This document shows positions 51,819 to 60,322 of a stretch of DNA of 64,000 nucleotides, one piece after another (position 1 is the first letter of the stretch; every line of letters begins with the position of its first letter). The stretch comes from Deltaproteobacteria bacterium (GTDB lineage: Bacteria > Myxococcota_A > UBA9042 > PHBI01), in assembly GCA_020632715.1 (NCBI GenBank), contig JACKFA010000001.1:1612001-1676000 (forward strand), given 5' to 3'. The notes under the pieces were generated by a model. That model saw only the letters and a list, made by a program, of their open reading frames with translations. It was not told where the DNA came from and ran no database searches. A program made the position numbers and the translations under genes.

Positions 51819-54800
51819 TCACTCCGCGCAAGGGGCGGACGAGACGTTGCGCACCACGACGAGCGCCGCCGCGCCGCTCCCGGCCGCGACGGCGTCGAGG
51901 AGGCCGTCTCCGTCGACGTCTCCGGCGGTCAGCGCGTAGAGGAAGTAGCCGGAGTCCCCGTACTCGTGCGTCTCGGGCGCGAGCAGGAGCGGCTCCCCCG
52001 CCGGGTTCTGCGCGAACGTCACGAGCTCCGTCGGCTGCGCGGCGTGCACCGTCCGGCTCGTCAGCACGTCCCGCCGCCCGTCGCCGTTCACCTCGCCCAC
52101 CACGAGGTCCGGCCCGAACGCGCCGCCGGCCGCGTGCCACGTGATCGGGCCGAAGGTCCGCGCCGCCGTCTGCCGCGCCACGCCGAGCCGCGGCTCGTTC
52201 CCGACCGGCGCCCCCACGAGGAGCTCGGCCAGGCCGTCGCCGTCGAGGTCACCCGCCCCGAGGTTCACGCTCGGGAGCCCGCTCGCGAGCACCGCGCCCT
52301 CCACGAAGTCGTGGGACGGCCCCTGCCACGCGGCGTGCACCTCGCCGGCCGCGACCCAGACGAGGTCGTCCCGCGCGTCGCCGTCGAGATCGACCACCGT
52401 AAGGAAGTCGGGGGCGGTCGTGCCGAGGCTCACGAGGCCGCGCTCCGCGAAGTCGCTGCCGCTCTGCTCGGCGGCGGCGATCTGCCAGCCGCCGGCCACC
52501 GGCACGCCCCCGACGACGTCGAGCCGCCCGTCCCCGTTCGTGTCACCCGTCTGCGGCCGGAAGACCCCCGAAGCGAACACCGCCACGGGCTCGGGCACCT
52601 CGGGCAGGATCCCGGGCGCCACGTCGTCGTTGTGGAAGACGTCGAACCGCCCGCCGCCGACGAGCACGACGTCGTCCGGGCCGACGCCGTCGACGTCGAA
52701 GACCAGGGGCTCGCCGATCGCCGCGAGCTCCACGCTGTGCCAGGCGACGAGGCCCCCCTCGCCGTCGCTCGCGAACACCTCGAGCGACCGCGCGCTCGAC
52801 GACAGCACGAGCACGTCGGGGTAGGCGTCCCCCGTGAGCTCCCCGAGCCGCGTCGCCCGCTGATCCCCCGTCTCGAACGAGCGCTCCCAGGACCGCTCGA
52901 AGCGCGCGCGCGCCACGTCCGCGCAGGCGCCGCCGACGCACACGCCCACGTCGGCGGCACAGGCGCTGCCGCTGCCCTCGCAGGGCGCGCCGTCGGGCCC
53001 CGCGTCCGAGACGCACCCCGCGTCGGGGTCGCAGCGCCCGACCGAGCACGCGTCGCCGGACGCGCACGCCCGCGGGTCCGTCGGGTCACAGGCGTCCGTC
53101 ACGCACGGGCCCGTCTCCGGGCACGGCTCGACGCGCACGATCCAGTCCCGCTCCCCCGCGGCGTCCGCCCGGAGCCCGAAGAGCGCGTCGGCGGTCGCGA
53201 GCATCGGCAGCGGCCCCGCGCCGCACGGGACGAGCGTCGCCGCCACGCGGTAGGGCGCCTCGCTCGTGTCGAGCGCGAACATCGCGCCGTGCGCCGTCAC
53301 GAGGAGCCGGTCGCTGAAGGCACCCCCGCCGGGAGCGCGGGTCACGGCGTCGGCGCGGCCGAAGACCGGCGTCGCGACGAGGCCGCCGCCGCCTGCGTCG
53401 TCGAGGCGCACGAGCACCCGGTCCTCGGCGTCGACCGCGAGGGCGGCGCCGTCCTCGGTGAAGGCGAGCGCCACCGGGTCGAAGCCGCCGAGCACGAGCT
53501 CCGCCTGCGCCCCGTCGAAGCGGAGGAGCTGCCCGTCGCCGTCGACGTCGGGCGCGCCCTCGTCGGCGATCCAGAGGTCGCCCGTGAGCGGGTGGACCGC
53601 CATCGCGCGCGGGCTCTCGAGGGCGCCGTCGCCGAGCCGCGTCGCGACGTCGCCGCTCGCGAGGTCGACGCGGAGCAGGCGCCCGTCGCCCGCCGCGGCC
53701 CCGCCCGCGTCGAGGAGCCAGACGGCGCCGGCGTCGTCGGGGTCGAGCGCGAGCTGCGTCGGGCGCCGCGCGGCGCCCGTGGCGTCGGCGTACTGCGCCG
53801 CGCTCACCAGCGCCCGCTCGGCGCGGGTGTCCGGATCCACCGCGAGCACCACGCACGCGGCGCCAGCGGTGGCGTCCGCGCACGACGCGACCAGGAGCTC
53901 GCCGCCCGGGAGGTGCTGTCCGATCGCCGCGAGCCCCCCGCCGAGCTGGCCGTCGGGGCGCGCGACGATGGCGGCGCGCAGGCCGTCTCCGGCGACGATG
54001 TCCGCGCTCGGATCGGCGCACGCGACGCGCTCGCCGCACGCGATCGGCGCGAGCCCGGCGGGGTCGGCGGCGCCCGCGGTGTCGCAGTCGTACACGGAGC
54101 GCGCGGGGTCCCAGCCGCACGTGCCGGCGGCGCAGGCCCGATGCACCTGCGCGTGGTCGGCGCAGTAGACGAGCGCGTGGCCGGCGCAGCAGCCGACGAG
54201 CCCGACCTCCACGCCGTAGCAGGCGCCGCACGGCCAGCCGGAGACGCCGCTCGGGGCGACGCAGTCGGGGTCCGCGCAGTCCACGAGGCCGTCGCCGTCG
54301 TTGTCGACGCCGTCGCGGCACGCCGCGTCCGTGCGCTCGCCGGCGTCGAAGCAGGGCCAGCTCACGGCGCCCTCCGGCCACGCGCACCCGTCGTCGTCGC
54401 AGTCGGTGGCGCCGTCGCCGTCGTTGTCGCCCCCGTCCGCGCAGGCGGCCGCGCTGTCCTCCGCGGGCGAGAGGCACGGCCACGCGCCCACGCCGGCGGG
54501 CCAGGCGCAGTCGGGATCCTCGCAGTCGGTCGCCCCGTCGGCGTCGTTGTCGACCTCGTCGGCGCAGGCCGCCGCGCTCGCCTCGGGCGCGCGCGGGCAC
54601 GGCCAGCTCGCGGCGCCCACGGGCCAGGCGCAGCCGGGGTCGTCGCAGTCGGTCTGGCCGTCGTTGTCGTTGTCGACCGCGTCGACGCAGGCGATCGGCA
54701 CGTCCTCCGGCTCGGCGCACGGCCACGTCACGGCCCCGAAGGGGCGCGCGCAGTCGGGGTCGTCGCAGTCGGTGGCGCCGTCGCCGTCGTCGTCCTCGCT

Positions 54801-57215
54801 GTTGCCGCAGGCGGCGACCCCGTGCTCGGCCGGCTCGCCGCACGGCCAGGTGACGACGCCCTCGGGCCGCGCGCAGTCGGGGTCGTCGCAGTCGGTGGCG
54901 CCGTCGTTGTCGTCGTCGGTCCCGTCGAGGCAGCGGATGGCGGAGTCCTCGGCGGCGGGGCAGGGCCAGCTCGCGGTGCCGACGGCGCGGCGACAGGCGC
55001 GGTCGTCGCAGTCCGTGTCGCCGTCGAAGTCGTTGTCGACGGTGTCGCCGCAGGCCTCGGCGCCCTCCTCGGGCGGCGGCGCGCAGGGCCACGCGAGGTA
55101 GCCGGGGTCGTAGGCGCAGCCCGCGTCCTCGCAGTCCGTGTCGCCGTCGCCGTCGTTGTCGACGCCGTCGCCGCACGCCGCGTAGCTCACCTCGGGGCCG
55201 TCGCAGGGCCACGCCGCGACGCCGATGGGGCGCGCGCAGTCGGCGTCGTCGCAGTCGGTGTGGCCGTCGAAGTCGTTGTCGACGAGGTCCATGCAGGTCT
55301 CGAGCGCGTCCTCGCCGGGCGCCGGGCACGGCCAGGCCGGCTCGTCGGGCTTGAAGAAGCAGTCGGGGTCGAGGCAGTCGACGAGCCCGTCGTCGTCGTT
55401 GTCCGCGCGGTCGACGCAGGCGGTGCGCGTGCTCTCGAGCCCGGAGCACGGCCAGGTGCTCGCGCCGAGCGGGCGCGCGCAGTCGTCGTCCGCGCAGTCG
55501 GCGGCGCCGTCGCCGTCGTTGTCGACGAGGTCGGAGCACGCCTCGGGGGTGTCCTCCGCGGGCGGCTCGCAGGGCCAGTGGGCGGGGTCGGCGCCGCTCG
55601 GGAGCGCGCAGTCGGGGTCGTCGCAGTCGGTCGCGCCGTCCGCGTCGTTGTCGGCGTCGTCCGCGCAGGCGACGCGCGACGTCTCGGGCGCCGCGCACGG
55701 CCAGTCGGTGACCCCGAGCGGGCGCCGCGCGCAGTCGACGTCGAGGCAGTCGGTGTCGCCGTCGTAGTCGTTGTCGACGCCGTCCTCGCAGGCGGCGGCG
55801 CCGTCCTCGTGGACGCCGTCGCAGGGCAGGTGGAAGTCGGGGCCCATGAGGCCGCCGTCCTCGGCGAGGGTCGCGGCGTAGAGCGGGATCGTCTCGTCGA
55901 AGTCGGCGACGGTCTCGCCGAAGAGCTCGACGAGGACGCCGACCGTGAGGTCCACCGCGAGGTCGAGGCGCGCGTCCCAGGCGCACGTCGACGGGTCCAT
56001 GGCCGTGCGGTCGGTGGCGGTGACGGCCACGCCGAGCGTGGGGCCGGCGGCGTCGTAGAAGAGGGCCTGGTACTCGAGGGCGGCGGTGACGGCCATGTCG
56101 ACGTCGACGACCCCCGCCTCGACGGGATCCTCGCGGAAGCCGAGCGAGAGCTCGACGGCGTGGTCGGCGAGCGGGCGCCAGCGGTGGTTGTCGTACACGA
56201 CGCCGGCCTCGGCGGAGAGCTCGACGACGCCCTGGGTGTGCAGCTCGGCGAGCTCGGAGAGGACGGCGCCGTCGACGCGCAGCGAGGGCTCGAGGTACTG
56301 CTTGATCCACACGGGGACGACGCCGATCCAGTACGTGCCGAGCTCGGGGAGCGGGATCTTCGGGAGCACGAGGAAGGCGCTCGGGTACTGCGCGCGGAGG
56401 TCGTCGTGGCTGAGATCGCAGGCGGCGAGGTCGGGCTCGGGCGCCGTCGCGTCGGTCCGCGAGCCGAGGGCGACGCCGACCCCCGCGCGGAACTCGAAGT
56501 ACTCGAGGCTCCCGTCGCTGATCTCGAGCTCGACGGTCACTTCGAGCGAGAGGCGGGCGACGGGCGTCACGCGCAGGGTGTCGATGAGGTCGTCGCAGCC
56601 GAAGCTGTGGCCGCCGGGGATGTCGATGACGAGCTCGGCGCTGAGCGGCGCGCTCTGGGTGCCGACGCCCTCGTCGCTGACGGCGTAGCCGTCGACGGCC
56701 TCCTGGTCCATCTCGACGCGGAAGTGCGCGTCGCGCATGTACTCGGTGAGCGCGGCGGGCTCGGTCGAGGCGACGTAGGTCAGGCCGTCGGGCTCGGCGG
56801 TGACGGTCGTGAGGCGCGCGAGGAAGCCGCCGCCGAGGGTGCCGGCGACGACCTGGCCGGCGAGCGGCGGCGCGGCGGGCGGCTCGCTGTAGGTGAAGCG
56901 CAGCATCCCCGGCGTCACCTCCACGTCGAGCAGCGCCGGGTCGAGCTCGGGCGTGGCGGCGTCGGGCTGGAGCGTGGGGGCGCGCAGCACGGTGAGGCCG
57001 GGCTCGACGCGCCCCGTGGGGGTCTCGACGTCGGCGTCGGCGCCGTCCGTGTCGCCGGCGACGTCGTCGCGGGCGTCGACCGCGTCGGCGACCTCCTCCG
57101 CGTCTCCCGGGCAGCCGGCGAGCGTCAGGGCGACGGCGCCCACGATGAACGAACGGGCGCCTCGCCGGGGGCGTCGCGTCGACCCCCCGGCGGCGCCGAG
57201 CTGTGATTTGTCCAT
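51819..57215 (-). CDS. Giant lipoprotein with thirteen DxDxDG-Cys repeats, beta-propeller and FG-GAP region
   Basis: A 1798-residue exported protein. The signal peptide has an Arg-rich n-region (STRRPRRGARS) and ends LAGC (C35). After a linker, residues 70-470 are a beta-rich region with only a few Cys (partly similar in style to the middle of the 42300 protein). Residues about 470-1000 hold thirteen repeats of about 40 residues with the pattern C-x-D-x-x-DNDxDGxxDCxDxDC...WPC. The DNDxDG loops are thrombospondin-3-like calcium-binding sites and each repeat has four Cys. An NHL-like propeller region follows (residues about 1060-1350), then a Cys-rich segment, then seven FG-GAP-like loops (QTGDTNGDGRLDVV, DLDGDGLAELLVG and others). 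Its promoter region is unusually AT-rich. Not overlapping with the next SDR. Confidence 0.85.
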   Translation of the reverse strand: MDKSQLGAAGGSTRRPRRGARSFIVGAVALTLAGCPGDAEEVADAVDARDDVAGDTDGADADVETPTGRVEPGLTVLRAPTLQPDAATPELDPALLDVEVTPGMLRFTYSEPPAAPPLAGQVVAGTLGGGFLARLTTVTAEPDGLTYVASTEPAALTEYMRDAHFRVEMDQEAVDGYAVSDEGVGTQSAPLSAELVIDIPGGHSFGCDDLIDTLRVTPVARLSLEVTVELEISDGSLEYFEFRAGVGVALGSRTDATAPEPDLAACDLSHDDLRAQYPSAFLVLPKIPLPELGTYWIGVVPVWIKQYLEPSLRVDGAVLSELAELHTQGVVELSAEAGVVYDNHRWRPLADHAVELSLGFREDPVEAGVVDVDMAVTAALEYQALFYDAAGPTLGVAVTATDRTAMDPSTCAWDARLDLAVDLTVGVLVELFGETVADFDETIPLYAATLAEDGGLMGPDFHLPCDGVHEDGAAACEDGVDNDYDGDTDCLDVDCARRPLGVTDWPCAAPETSRVACADDADNDADGATDCDDPDCALPSGADPAHWPCEPPAEDTPEACSDLVDNDGDGAADCADDDCARPLGASTWPCSGLESTRTACVDRADNDDDGLVDCLDPDCFFKPDEPAWPCPAPGEDALETCMDLVDNDFDGHTDCDDADCARPIGVAAWPCDGPEVSYAACGDGVDNDGDGDTDCEDAGCAYDPGYLAWPCAPPPEEGAEACGDTVDNDFDGDTDCDDRACRRAVGTASWPCPAAEDSAIRCLDGTDDDNDGATDCDDPDCARPEGVVTWPCGEPAEHGVAACGNSEDDDGDGATDCDDPDCARPFGAVTWPCAEPEDVPIACVDAVDNDNDGQTDCDDPGCAWPVGAASWPCPRAPEASAAACADEVDNDADGATDCEDPDCAWPAGVGAWPCLSPAEDSAAACADGGDNDGDGATDCDDDGCAWPEGAVSWPCFDAGERTDAACRDGVDNDGDGLVDCADPDCVAPSGVSGWPCGACYGVEVGLVGCCAGHALVYCADHAQVHRACAAGTCGWDPARSVYDCDTAGAADPAGLAPIACGERVACADPSADIVAGDGLRAAIVARPDGQLGGGLAAIGQHLPGGELLVASCADATAGAACVVLAVDPDTRAERALVSAAQYADATGAARRPTQLALDPDDAGAVWLLDAGGAAAGDGRLLRVDLASGDVATRLGDGALESPRAMAVHPLTGDLWIADEGAPDVDGDGQLLRFDGAQAELVLGGFDPVALAFTEDGAALAVDAEDRVLVRLDDAGGGGLVATPVFGRADAVTRAPGGGAFSDRLLVTAHGAMFALDTSEAPYRVAATLVPCGAGPLPMLATADALFGLRADAAGERDWIVRVEPCPETGPCVTDACDPTDPRACASGDACSVGRCDPDAGCVSDAGPDGAPCEGSGSACAADVGVCVGGACADVARARFERSWERSFETGDQRATRLGELTGDAYPDVLVLSSSARSLEVFASDGEGGLVAWHSVELAAIGEPLVFDVDGVGPDDVVLVGGGRFDVFHNDDVAPGILPEVPEPVAVFASGVFRPQTGDTNGDGRLDVVGGVPVAGGWQIAAAEQSGSDFAERGLVSLGTTAPDFLTVVDLDGDARDDLVWVAAGEVHAAWQGPSHDFVEGAVLASGLPSVNLGAGDLDGDGLAELLVGAPVGNEPRLGVARQTAARTFGPITWHAAGGAFGPDLVVGEVNGDGRRDVLTSRTVHAAQPTELVTFAQNPAGEPLLLAPETHEYGDSGYFLYALTAGDVDGDGLLDAVAAGSGAAALVVVRNVSSAPCAE
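54225..55800 (-). repeat. Thirteen tandem 40-residue coding repeats
   Basis: The units encode CxDxxDNDxDGxxDCxDxDC then a Trp-Pro-Cys motif. At the DNA level the unit (about 120 bases) recurs with the cores GTCGTTGTCG and CAGTCGGTG seen repeatedly on the plus strand. Similarity between units is high in the calcium loop and Cys positions but low in the linkers. Confidence 0.9.
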
Positions 57216-57231
57216 GCGTTATATTTTTTGG
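57216..57231 (-). promoter_or_regulatory. AT-rich promoter-like sequence next to the start codon
   Basis: On the minus strand CCAAAAAATATAACGC directly precedes the ATG at 57215. TATAAC is a good -10-like hexamer just 2 bases from the start, and no ribosome site is visible. TTCCGG lies 17 bases upstream of it. Such close spacing would give a transcript starting within or just past the ATG, so a leaderless mRNA or a different start are both possible. Confidence 0.3.
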
Positions 57232-57305
57232 TGTCGGCGGCCGGAAGGCAAGCGTCCGGTCGCCGACCCGCGCGCATGGCCGCGGAGACGTCGGTCAGGG
57301 CGGGG

Positions 57306-58187
57306 TCAGCCCACGACCTGGCGGCGGCCGAGGCCGAACGCGCGCGTGAGCAGGGCGTCGACGGCGCGGGTCGGGAGCGCGCGCGCGATGGCGAGGCCGA
57401 CCGCGAGGTGGCGCGGGGCGACGTAGCGCGCGGCGGGGCGGCGGGCCTCGATGGCGCGGGCGAGGGCGCGCACGACGACGTCGGGGTCGACCGCCATCTT
57501 GTCGATGCGCTCGGACATGGCGCCCACGCGGCCGATGACGCGGGCGTAGGGGCCGCTCTCGTACCGGTCGATGCCCGCGAGCGAGTGGTCGGCGAAGCTC
57601 GTGCGCGTGACCCCGGGCTCGACGATGACGACGTCGACCCCGAAGGCGCGGAGCTCGTTCCGGAGCGAGTCGGAGAGGGCCTCGACCGCGAACTTCGTCG
57701 CGCCGTACGCGCCGAAGAACGGGAAGGCGACGCGACCGGCGCCGCTCGTGACGTTCACGACGCGGCCGCGGCCGCGCGCGCGCATCGCCGGCAGGAAGGC
57801 GCGCGTGACGGCGAGGAGCCCGAAGACGTTGGTGTCGAACTGCGCGCGGACGTCCTCGTCGGACATCTCGGAGACCGGGCCGAGCGAGCCGAAGCCGGCG
57901 TTGTTGACGAGCACGTCGACGCCCGCGCCGCCCGTCAGGCCGTCGACGGCGGTCACCGCGGCCTCGATCGTGCCGGCGTCGGTCACGTCGAGCAGCACCG
58001 TGTCGAGCGCGAGCCCCGCGCCGCGCGCCTCGTCGGCGAGCTCGGCCAGCGCGCCCTCGCGGCGGCCGGTCGCGATGACGCGGTGGCCGCGCTTCGCGAG
58101 GTCGAGGGCGGCGGCGCGGCCGATGCCGGACGTGGCGCCGGTGATGAGGACGGTCTTCGGGGCGGGGGCGGGCTTCGACGAGGCCAT
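57306..58187 (-). CDS. Short-chain dehydrogenase/reductase
   Basis: A 293-residue classical SDR: TGATSGIG (16-23), NNAG (95-98), S148, and YGATK (Y161, K165). The post-NNAG and tail regions (VIVEPGVTRTSF, then a long C-terminal extension from residue 210) match the group often annotated as oxidoreductases acting on lipids or steroids. The start has AGGAG within CCAGGAGATCCC before the ATG. An operator for the adjacent TetR lies 25 bases upstream, and the TetR gene follows 70 bases behind on the same strand. The SDR is probably repressed by it. Confidence 0.92.
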   Translation of the reverse strand: MASSKPAPAPKTVLITGATSGIGRAAALDLAKRGHRVIATGRREGALAELADEARGAGLALDTVLLDVTDAGTIEAAVTAVDGLTGGAGVDVLVNNAGFGSLGPVSEMSDEDVRAQFDTNVFGLLAVTRAFLPAMRARGRGRVVNVTSGAGRVAFPFFGAYGATKFAVEALSDSLRNELRAFGVDVVIVEPGVTRTSFADHSLAGIDRYESGPYARVIGRVGAMSERIDKMAVDPDVVVRALARAIEARRPAARYVAPRHLAVGLAIARALPTRAVDALLTRAFGLGRRQVVG

Positions 58188-58211
58188 GGGATCTCCTGGT
58201 TCTGAGGTCGA

Positions 58212-58229
58212 TGTGAATGATTGTTCGCA
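58212..58229. promoter_or_regulatory. Putative TetR operator in the SDR promoter
   Basis: TGTGAATGATTGTTCGCA is an imperfect palindrome (TGTGAA-N6-TTCGCA). It closely resembles the site at 58890-58907. It lies 25-42 bases upstream of the SDR ATG, a good place for repression. Confidence 0.6.
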
Positions 58230-58257
58230 AGGGTCGGATCGGGGGAGGCGCCGGCGG

Positions 58258-58890
58258 TCAGCCGCGGACGAGCTCCCAGCAGCAGCGCTCGGCGGCGTCG
58301 ATGGTGGCGTCGTCGAGCGTGAGGTGCCCCTCGCGGGCGGCGCGGACCATGCCGGTGAGCGCGCCGAGGACGAGGGAGACGAGGAGCTTCGCCGGGACGG
58401 GCTTCAGCTCCTCCTTCGCCTGGAGGGGGGCGATGAGGGCGCAGCCGAGCTCGGTGAGCTGGTCCTCGAGGGCCTGGCTCGCGGCGTCGAGGTAGGAGGC
58501 GTGGTGGTGGAGCTCGAGGAACGCGAAGGCGCGCGGGCGGTCGCGCGCGAAGCCGGCGAGCTCCTGCCAGAGGCGCCGGAAGAGGACGCGGGCCGGTGCG
58601 CCGGGCGTCGCGGCGAGCCCGCCGAGGGTCGCCGCCATCATCGCGCGCTTCTGCTCGCGGTAGAGCGTGTTCACGAGGGCCTCCTTGCCCTCGAAGTGGC
58701 GGTAGATCGTGCCCGCCGCGATGCCGGCGCGCTCGGCTATCTGCGGCACGGAGGTGCCGTGGTAGCCGCCCTCGACGAACAGATCGAGCGCGGCCTCGAG
58801 GATGGCCTCGCGCGTGTCGCGCGGGCGCTCGCGGCGCGCGTCGATCGGGTGGCCCTGGGGAGGCTCGGGGGGCGTGGCCGGCGTCTGCAT
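58258..58890 (-). CDS. TetR-family transcriptional regulator
   Basis: A 210-residue regulator. The N-terminal HTH is at about residues 26-72 (TREAILEAALDLFVEGGYHGTSVPQIAERAGIAAGTIYRHFEGKEAL-type pattern, only summarised here). The C-terminal ligand-binding region is all helical. The start at 58890 lies inside one of the two operator-like palindromes, which suggests autorepression. It is on the same strand behind the SDR gene but reads first, so the TetR gene precedes the SDR and the SDR has its own operator. The ligand is not predictable. Confidence 0.93.
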   Translation of the reverse strand: MQTPATPPEPPQGHPIDARRERPRDTREAILEAALDLFVEGGYHGTSVPQIAERAGIAAGTIYRHFEGKEALVNTLYREQKRAMMAATLGGLAATPGAPARVLFRRLWQELAGFARDRPRAFAFLELHHHASYLDAASQALEDQLTELGCALIAPLQAKEELKPVPAKLLVSLVLGALTGMVRAAREGHLTLDDATIDAAERCCWELVRG

Positions 58891-58907
58891 GTGAATGAAT
58901 GTTCACA
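58890..58907. promoter_or_regulatory. Putative TetR operator at its own start
   Basis: TGTGAATGAATGTTCACA is a palindrome (TGTGAA-N6-TTCACA, six perfect pairs). It overlaps the first base of the TetR start codon and extends upstream. The similarity to 58212-58229 (15 of 18 bases) points to one regulator binding both. Confidence 0.65.
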
Positions 58908-58931
58908 CGCGTGGCGTCGGGTCAAGCGGCG

Positions 58932-59564
58932 TCACACCGCGAAGTGATTGGGGCTCACGGCGCGGTCCTCGCGCTCGACGGGGACGCCGAGCCGCTCGGC
59001 GAGGCGGTCGATGGCGGCCTCGGTCTCGAGGACGTCGCTCGCGTCGACCCGGACGGTCACGAGCGGCTCGCGGCGGTCGCTCTTGAGCCGGAGGCCGATC
59101 CGGAGCTCCGCCACCCGCACCTCGCCGGCGATGTTCGGGTAGAGCGTGACCGCGGTGACGGCGGCGATGGTCGAGCGCGCGTGGCCGACGTGGCGGGTCC
59201 GGAAGGTGCCGAGGCGCTCGATGAGCGCGCCGTGGGCGCTCGCGGTGAGCTTCATGACCTGCATGCCGCCGAGCCAGGCGATGAGCGGGTCGAGGGCGCG
59301 GCGGCGGCCGAGGAAGATGAGGACGGCGGCGATGGTGACCGCCGCGACGACCATCCCGTGCGAGATGCCGAGGGCGTAGTTGATCTTCCCGATGATGAAC
59401 GTCACGGCCGAGACCGCGCCGAGGAAGAGGGAGGCGCGCAGGATGACGCGCGGCACGTCCGGCGCCTGCGGGTGGACGAGGACGAGCTCGCGGGCGTCGT
59501 CCTGAGCGATGATGAGGGCGCCGAGGGCGCGGCGGGGCGGGAGGCTCTGGGGTGTCGGGTCCAT
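58932..59564 (-). CDS. Two-TM membrane protein of unknown function
   Basis: A 210-residue protein. Residues 1-38 are cytoplasmic or polar. Two TM helices follow at about 41-59 (ASLFLGAVSAVTFIIGKI) and 70-87 (GMVVAAVTIAAVLIFLG), then a globular 110-residue domain (VTLYPNIAGEVRVAELRIGLRLKS-type strands, summarised). No family is recognised. The start is chosen as the ATG at 59564 since a longer frame would run into the divergent NFACT-R promoter. No strong ribosome site is present. It is convergent to nothing known and follows the TetR gene by 40 bases in the opposite orientation sense. Confidence 0.65.
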   Translation of the reverse strand: MDPTPQSLPPRRALGALIIAQDDARELVLVHPQAPDVPRVILRASLFLGAVSAVTFIIGKINYALGISHGMVVAAVTIAAVLIFLGRRRALDPLIAWLGGMQVMKLTASAHGALIERLGTFRTRHVGHARSTIAAVTAVTLYPNIAGEVRVAELRIGLRLKSDRREPLVTVRVDASDVLETEAAIDRLAERLGVPVEREDRAVSPNHFAV

Positions 59565-59666
59565 GGGGGATAGTGACGACGACGCGCGCGCGGGTTCAAG
59601 CGTCGTCGTCGCGAGGTCGGCGCGGACGTGGTGGGCGGCGGGGGACGGGCGTGTTAGCGTGCCGCG

Positions 59667-60074
59667 ATGCCGTCCGGACCGCCCGAGCTCAGGAACCCGC
59701 CCGCCGTCTGGGAGTACGACGTCGACGGGTGGGTCGTCTGGGCCGGCAAGACCGCGCACGACAACGACGTGCTCTCGATCAAGGTCGCGCGCAACGACGA
59801 CTGGTGGTTCCACCTGCGCGGGGCGCCGAGTAGCCACGTGGTGCTCTTCGTGCGGGACGGCGTGGACCCGCCGCGCGACGTGGTCGAGCGCGCCGCGGCC
59901 GTCGCGGCGTGGCACTCGAAGCAGCGAGGTGGGGGCGTGGTCGCCGTGAGCGGGACCCGCGCGCGCTTCGTGTCGAAGCCGCGCGGCGTGAAGCCCGGCA
60001 CCGTCGAGATCAAGAAGGAGGCGGTGTTCAAGGTGCGGCCGGCCATCCCGGCGGGGGCCGAGGGCGCGGGCTGA
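59667..60074 (+). CDS. Stand-alone NFACT-R RNA-binding domain protein
   Basis: A 135-residue cytoplasmic protein consisting almost only of the NFACT-R (DUF814) domain: AGKTAHDNDVLSIKVARNDD, then DWWFHLRGAPSSHVVLF and a final VKPGTVEIKKEAVFKV. In RqcH/NEMF proteins this domain binds tRNA or RNA on stalled large ribosomal subunits during C-terminal Ala tailing. Here the NFACT-N and helical parts of RqcH are missing. Short NFACT-R proteins are known in many bacteria and may act in ribosome rescue or in RNA modification. A conserved Asp at the start of DWWFH, usually DxWLH, is present. It is not in an operon with translation genes. Confidence 0.87.
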   Translation: MPSGPPELRNPPAVWEYDVDGWVVWAGKTAHDNDVLSIKVARNDDWWFHLRGAPSSHVVLFVRDGVDPPRDVVERAAAVAAWHSKQRGGGVVAVSGTRARFVSKPRGVKPGTVEIKKEAVFKVRPAIPAGAEGAG

Positions 60075-60118
60075 CCGCCGGCTCGCCGGCCGCGGCGGTC
60101 GTTGCTAGGCTGGGCCCG

Positions 60119-60322
60119 ATGCGTCGACTCGACCCGCCGCCGAGCAAGGAAGAGGCCTTCGCCCAGATGCGGGCGTGGTACGAGTCGCGCCAGGGCCTGA
60201 CCCTCATGCTCGGTGGCATGCCGTGCGGCTCGACCCTCGAAGACGCGCTCGCGCTCCATCGGCGGCTCCTCCAGAGCGGTCGGCAGCCGTCTCGTTGCAT
60301 GCAGCCCGAGGAAGGGCCGTGA
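60119..60322 (+). CDS. Small protein upstream of a nucleotidyltransferase (possible antitoxin)
   Basis: A 67-residue protein (MRRLDPPPSKEEAFAQMRAW start). It has a short helical region with conserved-looking LEDALALHRRLL and no recognised domain. Its stop overlaps the next gene's GTG (GTGA), so translation is coupled. Size, order and overlap match the small partners often found directly upstream of AbiEii-like nucleotidyltransferases. That is known architecture for type IV toxin-antitoxin pairs but is not proof here. No ribosome site of note. Confidence 0.6.
   Translation: MRRLDPPPSKEEAFAQMRAWYESRQGLTLMLGGMPCGSTLEDALALHRRLLQSGRQPSRCMQPEEGP

Noticed and set aside
54225..55800. Regular DNA repeats that could suggest a CRISPR array
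   Set aside because: The unit is about 120 bases and encodes conserved protein repeats in one frame; there are no identical short direct repeats with unique spacers.
51255..57206. A long plus-strand frame opposite the 1798-residue lipoprotein
   Set aside because: Val/Ala/Arg/Asp-rich noise mirroring the Cys/Asp repeats; no start signal or domain.
57222..57280. Hairpin GTCGGCG/CGCCGAC between the SDR and the 1798-residue lipoprotein as terminator
   Set aside because: On the transcribed minus strand it is followed by an A-run and not a T-run, so it does not fit an intrinsic terminator.
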